A DNA stretch of 64,000 bases. Source: Cercis canadensis. Taxonomy: Eukaryota > Streptophyta > Magnoliopsida > Fabales > Fabaceae. Made by a program: the position numbers and the translations under genes. Positions 1 to 10,822 of this stretch are shown piece by piece. The notes under the pieces are model-generated. The model was not told the DNA's origin. It did no database searches and worked only from the letters and a program-made list of their open reading frames with translations. Location of the stretch: NCBI GenBank assembly GCA_003255065.1, contig QAOA01003577.1, positions 629,266-693,265 of the forward strand. Direction: 5' to 3'. Position 1 is the first letter of the stretch, and every line of letters starts with the position of its first letter.

Positions 1-9
1 ACACATGGA

Positions 10-791
10 TTTCTTTCTCCCATTTCACATTGCAATTGTGTTTTTGTAGAAACATAGATGAATCAAAATGAAGTCGTGTATATTATTAACATATTATGTC
101 AAGTTGGACTGTAGATCAATTGATCGCAAGACTCTCATCGCAAGAAGATGGTCTTATGTTTGAGCTTCTCATTGACAAAATGAGAGTCTCAAATTGTTTT
201 ACCACACAAAGTTACAGCTTTGGGTGCTTTAACAGCAGGACTCATAAAGTAGGGATGACTCACTCCAGGTTTAGTAAGTCTAACTCCATCCAAATGTTAG
301 GGTTAGACCCCGGTTCATGGGTTATAAAAAAAAATAAAAACAGATTATACCAAGTTGGCAATTTTTTTTTCAGTCGCCTTAAGTTTATATTCGTATGTTA
401 TTTCTACAAATGGTAACGTAGAATTCCACAAAACCCGTATTCAAAGTGAAATTCCGTTACTTCATAAAGATGATACCGCATACCAGGAACAGTGTCATAG
501 CTTTTGAAAAAGTTTTTTTTTTTTTGGTCATGTGCTTTTGAAAAAATTGAAACTTATTTTTTTTTTAAAAAAATAAAGTTAATGAACTAATGATTAACAT
601 TAAAGGATTTGGGCTTGAGTTCTTCTTCTTCTCATTGAATGAGATAAATAATATATTGAAGGGAGTTCGAAACTTGAAAGTCGTGAACTATTTACAAGTC
701 AATTGATACCTGCCAGAGTCAATATATTTGGTCCTAGTTTTTCAACAATCACTAATTCTTAAGCCTAATTTTTGGTATATCCATGGTAACT
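10..791. repeat. tandem duplication, copy 1
   Basis: This 782-bp unit recurs almost completely at 793-1578, the two copies being separated only by one N at 792. The first ~500 bp differ by about twenty substitutions and small indels, while the last ~280 bp look identical. A SINE sits inside each copy. The single N between copies makes an unmerged assembly overlap or a pair of haplotypes at least as likely as a real tandem duplication. No gene is visible in it. Confidence 0.9.
104..343 (+). mobile_element. tRNA-derived SINE (family 1), copy 1
   Basis: This is a 240-bp non-autonomous retroposon. The head resembles a tRNA-type pol III promoter: an A-box-like segment (GATCAATTGATCGCAAG) followed about 35 bp later by a degenerate B-box-like segment near TGTTTGAGCTT. 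The body ends in an A-rich tail (322-340). It is bracketed by an 11-bp target-site duplication, ATTATGTCAAG at 93-103 and ATTATACCAAG at 344-354. A related copy lies at 887-1130 and a weaker relative near 7.9 kb. It codes for nothing. Family name unknown. Confidence 0.7.
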
Positions 792-792
792 N

Positions 793-1578
793 TTTCTTTC
801 TCCCATTTCACATTGCAATTGTGTTTTTGTAGAAACATAGATGAATCAAAATGAAGTCGTGTATATTATTAACATATTATGCCAAGCCAATTGGACTGTA
901 GATCAGTTGGTCGCAAGACTCTCATCGCAAGAAGATAGTCTTATGTTTGAGGTTTTTCATTGACAAAATGAGGTTTCTCAAATTGCTTTACCACACAAAG
1001 TTACAGCTTTGAGTGCTTTAATAGCAGGACTCATAAAGTAGGGATGACTCACTCTAAGTTTAGTAAGTCTAACTTCATCCAAATGTTAGGGTTAAACCCT
1101 GGTTCATGGGTTATAAAAAAAAATAAACAGATTATACCAAGTTGGCAATTTTTTTTTTCAGTCGCCTTAAGTTTATATTCATATGTTATTTCTACAAATG
1201 GTAACGTAGAATTCCACAAAATCCGTATTCAAAGTGAAATTCCGTTACTTCATAAAGATGGTGCCGCATACCACGAACAGTGTCATTGCTTTTGAAAAAG
1301 TTTTTTTTTTTTGGTCATGTGCTTTTGAAAAAATTGAAACTTATTTTTTTTTTAAAAAAATAAAGTTAATGAACTAATGATTAACATTAAAGGATTTGGG
1401 CTTGAGTTCTTCTTCTTCTCATTGAATGAGATAAATAATATATTGAAGGGAGTTCGAAACTTGAAAGTCGTGAACTATTTACAAGTCAATTGATACCTGC
1501 CAGAGTCAATATATTTGGTCCTAGTTTTTCAACAATCACTAATTCTTAAGCCTAATTTTTGGTATATCCATGGTAACT
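793..1578. repeat. tandem duplication, copy 2
   Basis: This is the second copy of the unit at 10-791, starting immediately after the N at 792. It differs from copy 1 mainly in its first 500 bp, including a 4-bp insertion at the SINE start. It continues without a break into unique sequence after 1578. Confidence 0.9.
887..1130 (+). mobile_element. tRNA-derived SINE (family 1), copy 2
   Basis: Same element and same insertion site as the SINE at 104-343, carried along by the surrounding duplication. Here the flanking target-site duplication reads ATTATGCCAAG at 876-886 and ATTATACCAAG at 1131-1141, with one mismatch. The A-box-like sequence (GATCAGTTGGTCGC) is closer to the tRNA consensus than in copy 1. 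The A-rich tail is at about 1113-1128. Confidence 0.7.
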
Positions 1579-4500
1579 GATATATAATTAAAAGTTTCAC
1601 ATTAAACGTATAAAAGATTGGATGCGTTAATTGGACTAAGATAACTAAGGTCAACTTGTACAGAGATCGCTAACATTATAGCGTGGGATTCAGCCATTCA
1701 CATTATTTAATGGTGTGAACATGCTTCATGTGGTTGTAGGATGAACGGTAAAAACTCCTCCTATATAGAGCTCAAAATTTATTAAGGATATGTGAAAGGT
1801 TTTAATTAAGAGAAGCAGAAAAAAATGGTTTTGACAAAAGTAACTGTATTCTATTGTGGAAAAACAGTATATTTGTGGCCAAGGATCCAAGAAAGTATGG
1901 TCAAAATTGGTAACTCAGTCCTTTCTTTCTCTTTCTGTTTTACTTCTCCACCCTTTGATCTTCTGATTTGCTTATCAATTTGCCTTAAAAAGAAAAAAAA
2001 ATAAGAGAAGTTCACACCTCATCCAATTTAAATTTACTCTCATCTCATGGTTGTCGGAGAAAAGCTAGAAAATAGTAATGGTCAAAATGGTCAAAGAAGA
2101 GATATTAATGTAGATGAATGACAAGGTGTGAATCCAAAGAGGGACAAAATTAAAGGGGAAACTAGGGTTTTGGCAAGCAAGTGCATGTGAAGGGATGCAT
2201 GGAAAGCTGGGACGCAGTAAAGGAAGTAGCAAAAATTATCTAAAAAACGAATAAAAAAGGAGGAACAATCCAAAGGGTTGGTCAAGAAACCGTGCAATAA
2301 TTTATTAGCCATGACGCTAAGCAAACACAGGCTTACAGTGGCTCTGCACCCTCACCCCCCCTTTCTCTGTAAACTTTTTATATTAAATGAGAGGAGGGTA
2401 AGGGGTCTTAAAGGTTGGCTTAAACCTCGAACACTTTGCTGCCATCTTTCGTGTAGTTGTCTGTGCATTATAAAAACAAAATTATTATATTTTTTCTCGT
2501 GTGAATGACACAGAATTTTCTCTGCTTCTTACACACAGTTTTCTACATCTCTAGCCTATGCCATTCTGCTATATATATATATATAAGGGGTGCTTCTCCT
2601 AAAGTACTAATCTTTTTCCCATGACGGTGATGTTTTCAATTTCAGAAATTTAGGATTTGATCATATTCTTTCCTCGTGTGTACAAACAAGGTACACAGTT
2701 TGCCTCTTATTTTGAATTGTTGGCTAGAGTCTTAGAGACTTGGACTTGAGCCTTCATTTTGACTACTTGGTTGATTAATTTATGATTATGAATCTGATCT
2801 GACAGTCACCGATTCTAGAAATGAAAAACATAATGGCTTCTATTCTTGGCCTTTCTGCTAAACTATACATGCCCATCTTTTGCGTACTTTGCTATATTTC
2901 TTTTCTTTCTCATCTAAGGTATATATCATATACTTATAGTAAATGAGCACTACATGGCCGTGATTTTGCCACATTAGATAACTATGTTGGGAAAATTCAA
3001 TTCCAATTCCAATTCCAATTGGTCGTATGTACAAATTAAGACAAATCTTTTGCTCTCGCTTTCGCTATTGTTTCACAAGGAACCAAAAAGTTGAAGTTAA
3101 TCCAGTAGGAAGTTCTTGGATTAGCTCGAAGCTAACCTTAAAGGCCAAGTTAAGAGTTTGTAACTTCCAAATTAACCAAGAAAACGAAGGGAATTAAGAT
3201 GGAGAGAGCAAAAACTACAAGTTTTCTTCACCCTACTTCTTTTGATTTGTGCGAGATAGTAATATTTGACGCAAACAACTCACTGAAGATCGGGGAATTA
3301 AAAACGGAAGATGCTTAATACATGTGCCCCAAAAGAAAAACACAGATGTTAGATGGTGTCTCTTTTAGAAAAACAAAAACAAAACATATTTTGGAATAAG
3401 AAAAATAAAAGAGAATCTATTTATTAATAAGGGAAATGATGGTATTCTTCATGAAAGAGTGAAAGTTTGGTAGAGATTGCCACTTCTGTACGCTTTACAA
3501 GGTTTTCTAGGGCTTTGGTGTTTAGCCAAAAATGGAAAACTGTCTACTGTTACCGACTTATATTTGTCTATTCATTGTTGCTCTATATATGACTATGATA
3601 TATAATATATATACTATATCATATCATATATTTGATAACCATTGGAATCTCCATTGTTGGGTGTGGACTGTGAACTCTGAATGACAGATTATCGTGCTTT
3701 TCATACTGAACATTAAACTACAAACTATATACACTAAGCTACAAACTAAGCTTTGGCCACTATTTGATGCAGTGCTGGCCACTACTTGTCCACTCTAATC
3801 AGTACTATGAATGGTGGGACCTCTCAAGAATGTATCCATTTTTGAAGGGACTCAACCTTCAACTTTATATGATCTGGAAACAAGTGCAAATTAAGCCCAG
3901 CTCTCGTATCATTCAAAATCACTTACCTTTCAGGTATATAGATCTGGGTATTTTGCTATATAAGTGCCAGGGAATATATATATATATATATATATATATG
4001 GATGGTTGGCTAGTAAATTGGTACGTAATTCTGAACATTTTTTAATGATATAGTTGTAACAATTTTTGGATACACAAACTTATATAATCCAATTAGTTGC
4101 TCCATATATATCAATTCAATTGACTAGATCTATGACCATTAATAATTAATTTTTTAAAATCAGATAAAATCACTTATATAATTATATGGATTTAAGCAAA
4201 TAAATCAAACAATGCTTTTTTGCCAAGAGGTTCTTCATTGCTCTGCAAGGAAATTTAAAAGAAATGAAGAATGGGCCGCGGACTTCTATGAATTTTTTGG
4301 GCCCTTGTGGGCTACTAACTCGTCGTAACGGCCCAAGGGCGAAACTTTTTGTTAATGGTCACAGGCCCATGTCAAGAAGATGAATTTTTATTTTTATTTT
4401 GTGAGGATAATTTTTCAATTTTGATTTGAAATGAAACGTCAAAATAGTTGTGACTTGTGAGGGTTACGCAGATTTTCTTCCTTGTTTATCGTCACCGCAT

Positions 4501-5372
4501 AACCTCTCGCTTTTTGGATCCCTACACACAATTTAGAGCCTCTCTTTGTATACATGGATTATGCAGCAAGAATGACAAGTGTATTAATTAAATTACTTAG
4601 AAGTTAAGCATTAAAAAGAAGAATTTTTATTAAATTACAAAAGAATGCCATCTGTGTGGTGTGATTGAGCTCAAACCATCTCTGCCAGCAGTGCTAAACA
4701 TTTAAGCGTGTGATAACTATTATAGTTTATAGAACGAAATTGACTTCTGGCAATCCAGTTCTTCTTTTTCGTCCCACTCTTTACCATAGAATGATAAAAA
4801 GATACAGGAACATGAAACCTCGCAAAGGTTGCTTGCTAAGTAAATTGACTAACAACAGTTCTCACAAAGAGAAGGTTACCTAGGAAATCAAAGAAAAACT
4901 TTATATTATGGTTCATTCTCTTACCATATATATTTGACTTGTTAATTGATGCTATATAATGGTGTTTTTTTGCCATGCTTATACAGTTATACCAAAATAT
5001 AAGTCATATACTTTTCCGTCCTTTGAGTTTACATAAAAAATATTCACTTATGTCCTTTAGTTTCTTTTTCTTTTCACCAATCACATCTTTTATATTTCAA
5101 AATTGTTTCGATGTTTTTCTATGTTGTAAGACAGTTAAAAGGTTAACGAAATCTTCCAGCGTATTAATCACATTACAGAAAACCCTTTTTTTTTTTGGAT
5201 ATACAACAGTCTTTATTCAAATAATAACACCATGTATAAATTTTGAGCAGTTAATTAGAAGCTTATAACGAGAATAATAAGGTGGTCCAGAAAAAAATAG
5301 CAGAAAGTCTCCACACAGTGTACTCCTAGCATAGCAATGAAAATAGAGGAAATAAAGGAAGAAGAAGTGAAA

Positions 5373-5424
<52 letters not shown>

Positions 5425-5826
5425 ATTTGTAAAGTAAACAAAAAAATAAGCCAAGAAATAACTAGTAAATAAAAGAAATTCTTTTACTATTAAGATCTTA
5501 AATTGAAGTGAATAATTTCTTTCTCTACTTCTATGCAAATGTCAATCTGGTAGAAAATGTAAAATTGGTTTTCTAACCTTAACCTTTATAGAGAAAGAAC
5601 AAGAGAAACGACAAACCGTGACTTTGCATGTGCTCTCCTGCAGGTGACTTTAACAAAGGAGATAAAATGAGGCTATCAAACACACATTAAGAATTATTAA
5701 TTTTGAATATCCAAATCCGTGTTCATATAGTTTTCTTTCTTGATACAGTTATTAATGTACCATTGAAGATTTGAGTCAGTCATCATTTTAATGACACTCA
5801 TCCATAGCAATTCTAATTTCTATAAA
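1579..5826. other. intergenic, no gene seen
   Basis: This is AT-rich sequence with stop codons in all frames and no recognisable protein. Short ORFs (for example 2278-2508 and 3764-4045) show no family match or codon-like bias. Visible contents are AT dinucleotide runs near 2571-2584, 3973-3999 and 5377-5420, and a short hexamer repeat (CCAATT type) at 3001-3020. Confidence 0.6.
5377..5420. repeat. (AT)n microsatellite
   Basis: An uninterrupted AT dinucleotide run of about 44 bp lies roughly 400 bp beyond the 3' end of the first peroxidase gene. Confidence 0.95.
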
Positions 5827-7010
5827 TTAACGTCTATTAAAAACCCTACAGTTTTTTCTAATCTCTCCAGCATTTCCAACTAAAACATCAATGCTTCCCA
5901 TCTTTATCATAGCATCTGCGAAGCTTTGTGAAAAGCTAGCACCGTTGGCAGCAAAGCCTGAAACTATGCCACTTGAGGATTGATCTAAAGCCAGTTGCTG
6001 ATCGATGTGAAGTATCCCTCTATTCATAAGGATCTGGTTGTAGAATTGGTTATCAAAAACAAAAGAAGTATTTTGGTCCAAAAACACAGTGGGGTCATTG
6101 CTTGCAGGATTAGTTGCTGACCCACAAACTTGCACCAGCTTAGAATCCAGAGCAGGATCCATGGTAGGGTCAAGTGTTCCTTGAAAGCTTGAGAGCCTAT
6201 CTTCAAAGAAACTGCAATGAGCAAAACCAACCGTGTGTGCACCCAAAAGGGTTACCATTTCTTGCAGTGTCATACCCTTTGCAGTAAAAGATTGCAAAGC
6301 CTCAGACACAGAAAAGGATGGTCCTGGCAAATTCACTTCATTAGGATTTGATACTAGCCCGTCACGCCTTCCAGTGCTGATGTTGTACCTCGGTCCTCCT
6401 GCTAGAGCCACTGCATCTCTGGTGGCCAGAGTTATAATATCAGCACATGAAACTGTTGAAGGGCATTGACCTTCTAATGCTCTCTTCGCCTCATCAATCA
6501 GCTCAAATCCCCGAACGGTCAGGTTTGGTCCAGCATCTTTCTCCGATGACCTCCTCCTCGTTGAATCTATAAGGATAGAGGCATCACAACCCTGAAAACA
6601 AAATTTTAATGTTATTAACAGAGGATTTGTGTATGTATCATTACTCAATATTTAAGTCGGGTGGCAAGTCACCCATAAAATTGTACAAAGTTATGAATAG
6701 TAATTGCGTAAGTAACATAACTTGAGAAAATTAACACATCTTGAATACTTTGTGTTTGTGAAAAAAAGGTGAAAATTTAACTAATATAATGGTTTGTGGA
6801 TCTTACTCTGACAAAGCAGTCATGAAAGTGCATCCGAAGCAAGCCTGCAGTAATGGAGTTATCTCGGTTGAATCGGCTCTGAACAACTTGACGTATAATG
6901 TTCTCTGCATTTGGACAGCTAGAGGTATAGAATCCAACCCTTAACTGAGCGAATACAAAGGGGAGGAGGGCAAAGAAGAAGAAAAGGATTGAGAACATCG
7001 TCATCTTCAT
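5827..7010 (-). CDS. class III peroxidase, peroxidase 44-like
   Basis: This is a secreted haem peroxidase that oxidises phenolic substrates with H2O2, probably in the cell wall. The model has two exons: 7010-6807 and 6591-5827. The 215-bp intron has a GTAAGA donor and a CAG acceptor and splits the protein right after the distal-histidine motif. The product is 322 aa. Residues 1-21 form a signal peptide ending FVFA. Distal R59 and H63 lie in LRMHFHDCF, and proximal H187 lies in GAHTVGFAHC. All eight disulfide cysteines of the family are present, as is the VNLPGP motif. Most plant paralogues have three introns; this has one. By sequence character it resembles Arabidopsis PRX44. A paralogue lies upstream in tandem at 10.8-12.0 kb. 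A TATA box lies about 60 bp before the ATG. Confidence 0.93.
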
Positions 7011-7068
7011 CTTGGATGTGGACTCTATACTTGTGTTCTATGTGCCTTAGGATAATGGGATTTGAAGG

Positions 7069-7079
7069 ATATATATAGT
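7069..7079 (-). promoter_or_regulatory. TATA box of peroxidase gene 1
   Basis: CTATATATATC on the minus strand lies about 60 bp upstream of the ATG at 7010, a normal spacing for a short 5' leader. The second peroxidase gene has a TATA box at a similar place. Confidence 0.55.
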
Positions 7080-7910
7080 GGGAAATACCTGCTTCGTATA
7101 TATGTATAGTCAAAGGCTGAGGCTGAGGCGCTGAGCTGACAAGCATAAACAATAAGTAGATGGTTTTCGAGGTGAATATAATCTTGGTGCGTCATGCAAT
7201 TAGTATATTAAAGGATATTCATGCATACAATACAATTACTTTACGTGTCATCTTGTTTGTATGCATAAAGTTTTAACAGTTACGATGACATTTTTTTCCA
7301 AATAAGAACAAAAATTTGAATGCTATTATAATGACAACTAGATTTTATTTAGACAATGGGATAAGACGTCATATGGACGCGGTTTGGTTTTGATTTTTGA
7401 ACATGGCACTTAATCATTTTTGTGTCTGTTGTGTATAATTATCCTGAATTTCTGATATATCATGCATCTTAATAAAAACACACAAATTTGAGTTCAGGGT
7501 CAGAATTATTCGACATGCATATATCCGAGGAAGCTCCAGCTGCATATGACTCATATGCAAAACAGTACAAGCAAAGCAAGCAACAACTGGGTACAGTTGC
7601 TGTGGTCAAATATGGGAGCCTGAGAAGGGAGGGTTCAGATTTAACAGGGAAATGGCGTGATGGCTGCCACAAATTTTCTTATCCAAATAGGAATCCGGTT
7701 TTTGTATTTTACCTCCCCACTTGTAGTATAAAAGTGTTATGCTTCAGATACGAATCCCCTACATACATATATACACATGTATCCCTTCTGTTTGGCAAAA
7801 CAAGGAAATAGACATTCTTGTTCATTAATTATTCTGAATGTGAACCACAACCGCTTTTTGACCACTAACTGCATGCGCGCTATTATTTCCAATTATTCTG
7901 AATGGAAATG

Positions 7911-8070
7911 CTAATTGGGCTGTAATCAGTTGATTACAAACCTCTCATCTTAAGAAAAGGTTTTGTGTTCGAGGCTTTTTATTGACAAAATAAGGATCTC
8001 AAAGTATTTTTCTATTCAAAGTTACAATTATAAGTGTTTAGACAGCTAAACCCCTAAAAATAATATCAAT
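7911..8070 (+). mobile_element. SINE-like fragment related to family 1
   Basis: The segment has the same order of landmarks as the SINE at 104-343: an A-box-like stretch (ATCAGTTGATTAC), CTCTCATC, a B-box-like TGTTCGAGGC, then TTGACAAAATAAGGATCTCAAA. Its 3' half does not match and no clean target-site duplication was found, so it is a diverged or truncated relative. The end coordinates are approximate. Confidence 0.4.
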
Positions 8071-9531
8071 TAATGAAACTAATGAATCAGCTTTCCATTA
8101 GAGTTGATTTTTTATTATAATAAATTAATTATAAAACTAAAGGACGGAGAGCAATATACTAAAAAAAAAAAAAACTTTATGATTGTGATAGTCACTCATT
8201 AATTAATTTTTTTTGGTTTAATCACTCATTAATTAATTCTTAGTTCGTGGTTTTGAAAAGGACAACATGCTTGCACGTTTTCTCTTTGTGCCATTTGTAA
8301 TTTTATTTTCTATTTGAGGGCTGCCCGTTGGATAGTTGGCAACTTGGCATGTATCCTTTATGCATTAAAGTTTAATTATTTGATTGGTACTATTCTGCAA
8401 ATATGACAGAATGTCAACTTTTTATGCTTTCAAAATTGTTAGGGGGATGCATTTTGCCGATTTAAATGTTTCTTTTCTGGGCCATGCCTATTGAGAATGT
8501 TGAATCTCAACACTTATCTATATAAGTTCTATGAAATGTTGAAAAATCATTTGGGTGTCAACCCAAATAGAACAACCTCCTACTATTTAGGTTCAATTGG
8601 CTTCCGGTCGGTTGGCTAATAAATTCGGAAAGGCTGAAAAGTGCATAGAGGAATGTCATAGAAAGGAAACCTCTGGGAGAAAAAATATTCAGGTTATAAC
8701 TTATTTTACAAAGTGAATTTCATGGATTTAATTGTTAAATTATGTAATATTGTGATGTTGATTATACATGTCAAATTTTAGGTAAATAAAAAATTCTTAA
8801 GTATTTAATCTAATTCATGATATTTACTTATATTTTAAAATATTATTACCCGTTAAAAAAGAAATTATTAATCCAACAAAATATCAATTAATTTTCAAAT
8901 TTTAATTTAATAGTTTGATCTATAAAATTTATATTCTACAAAAAATTATTAAAAAGTGTAAGTGTGATACAAGCAATGTCAATGCAAGCGAATCAAGGCT
9001 GGAGTTATGGACTTGTGGAGATTGAACCTGGCTTTGTTTGATTTTGCTCAACGAATGTATAGCTTGACCTGGGAACATATATATAATTAACCAATACGTA
9101 TGGAGGTTTCGTAGCTGACCTTTTTAGGATGCTGAAGATCCTTTCGGTTTTGATTGTTGTTAGCAAAGAGTAATTTTGTTAACCTCTACGTACATTCTTC
9201 CTAAGATATAGAGTAGCTGAGATGCGTCCACTACAGTCTACGGGCTATACTTGGCCAGAAACGATGATAGCAACCAAAAAACAAAAGTATACCTTGCTGA
9301 GCTCTGAGGACTGATTTATGTAAATCCCATTTTCCCAACCTATAGTAGTTCATCTAGTCAACATGAGATGTTTTTCATTTTACATTCTAATGCTCTGCTA
9401 AATAAGATGTTAATTTATGCCTTTATGGAAACATTTCTGTTTCATGTCTCAATTCCAAAGGCTGAAGTATTCGAGTGAATACATGCAAGGAAAGACACAA
9501 CTTCAAAGTACTTGTCCACATTACATTCATT
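8071..9531. other. intergenic, no gene seen
   Basis: This is AT-rich spacer between the two peroxidase genes. No coding signal, RNA gene or element with defined ends was recognised. It ends at the target-site duplication of the miniature LTR element. Confidence 0.55.
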
Positions 9532-9536
9532 AGTAG

Positions 9537-9827
9537 TTTCAAGAACCGATTCAACCTAAAAACTTAAACTTATAGGTGAAGGCTCAGGAATAGTTTTATA
9601 TCTAACACGCCCCCACACGCGAAAGCCCTTTGGGCTTGAAGCGTGGACAAAGCACAGGTCCATTTATACTATGTGCTGAAATTTCAATTTAATTGAAAAA
9701 GTGAGGACAGAAGAATTCGATCTCCTGACCATTTGGTCAAAAAGGCTTTGATACCATGTCAAGAACCGATTCAACCTAAAAGCTTAAGCTTATAGGTGAA
9801 GACCCAGGAATGGTTTTATATCTAACA
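9537..9827 (-). mobile_element. TRIM/SMART miniature LTR retrotransposon
   Basis: Two 71-bp direct repeats (9537-9607 and 9757-9827) flank 149 bp that codes for nothing. Read on the minus strand, the LTR starts TGTTAG and ends TTGACA. It is followed at once by TGGTATCAAAGCC, a near match to the initiator-tRNA-Met primer-binding site. A purine-rich tract (GTGTGGGGGCG) precedes the second LTR. The insertion is flanked by the 5-bp duplication AGTAG (9532-9536 and 9828-9832). The outer LTR end at 9537 has drifted (TTTCAAG instead of TGTCAAG). At 291 bp it is in the size range of the smallest LTR elements and must be mobilised in trans. Confidence 0.85.
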
Positions 9828-10073
9828 AGTAGCTACCTATGCTTACCTTGTAATTAACTTGTAAGTTGATCTATTCACTTCACCATCACAATTCACACGT
9901 AAAAGGTTTGCCTTTTCTTCCTGGAATGGTCCATTCGTTTCCTTAAACGTTTCGTGTATCAGGGCTTCAAAAGGTTATTGTTTCTTGGAAATAAACAGAT
10001 TGACTTCCATAGTTGCGCCTCATTGTGGATGGGCTAATTAATAATTAATCTGTGACTTTCACAAAAACTATAT

Positions 10074-10368
10074 AAGGAGCCGTTATTTTTACACCATAAT
10101 TTACTAATGTCACACACTCTTTAATGTTTAAATATAATATAGATTAAATTACCCTTATTCAAAAATAAAAAGTTTTTAAAATTAATTAATCATATATTCT
10201 CTTTCTAACTAAAAAATTGAACTATAATTAATAAGACTTAGAAAAAGAATATTATGATATGTCAAAATTTTAAAACTTTTTATTTTTAAATGAAGATAAT
10301 TTAGTCTATATTTAAACATTAAAAAATGTGTGACATTAATAAATTAATGTGTGAAAATAACGACTCCC
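10074..10368. mobile_element. Mutator-type MITE with long inverted repeats
   Basis: This 295-bp AT-rich fold-back element has arms of roughly 130-150 bp that are inverted copies of each other. The left arm begins GGAGCCGTTATTTTTACAC and the right arm, reverse-complemented, begins GGGAGTCGTTATTTTCACAC. It is bracketed by a perfect 9-bp duplication AAACTATAT (10065-10073 and 10369-10377). Nine-base duplications plus long terminal inverted repeats are typical of Mutator-like elements. It has no coding capacity. Confidence 0.8.
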
Positions 10369-10822
10369 AAACTATATTGTCAAAGTTTGTTTAACATTAT
10401 TAATTATATAATATGTATCATTAATATTGAATGGACGCCTTTTATCATTGAGGCCCAACTTATTATTCACCATGAAGTGACAGGTACATTTTTAATCATA
10501 GTACTGTGAAACAAGAAAATTTTGCAAAATCCCGTGCTCTTAGTTTGTCCTTAGCTTCACATTCCATTGTCATTTTACAATTAGTACTTTGACATATATA
10601 AATGAGGGTCAACAAAAAAATAAAATAAAATTTACATATTTGAAACTTAGAGCTATCTCTTCTCTTGGGAGAGGGCTCCTAGTCCTAACACATACATTAT
10701 ATGTATTCTTTTTGTGCTTATTTAAAACCCTAACTTAAGGGCTACCTCTTCAATATTAACACTTGATTACTTGAATACTGCAGGTACGGGAAGTTTGACA
10801 AGTCTAGCTCCTAACGTGTGAT

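Noticed and set aside
104-180. possible tRNA gene
   Set aside because: Only A/B-box-like words are present; there is no cloverleaf, and the A-rich tail and target-site duplication fit a SINE.
2091-2508. overlapping short ORFs on both strands near 2.3 kb
   Set aside because: Both strands are open over the same bases, there is no family match, and one ORF is rich in low-information residues.
6592-6648. extension of peroxidase 1 exon 2 upstream of the acceptor
   Set aside because: The open frame continues by chance into the intron. The CAG acceptor at 6592-6594 joins exactly to exon 1 within the conserved FVRGCDAS motif.
7488-7811. 107-codon plus-strand ORF
   Set aside because: No recognisable family, non-ATG start, no promoter or splice context. 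Kept out for lack of support.
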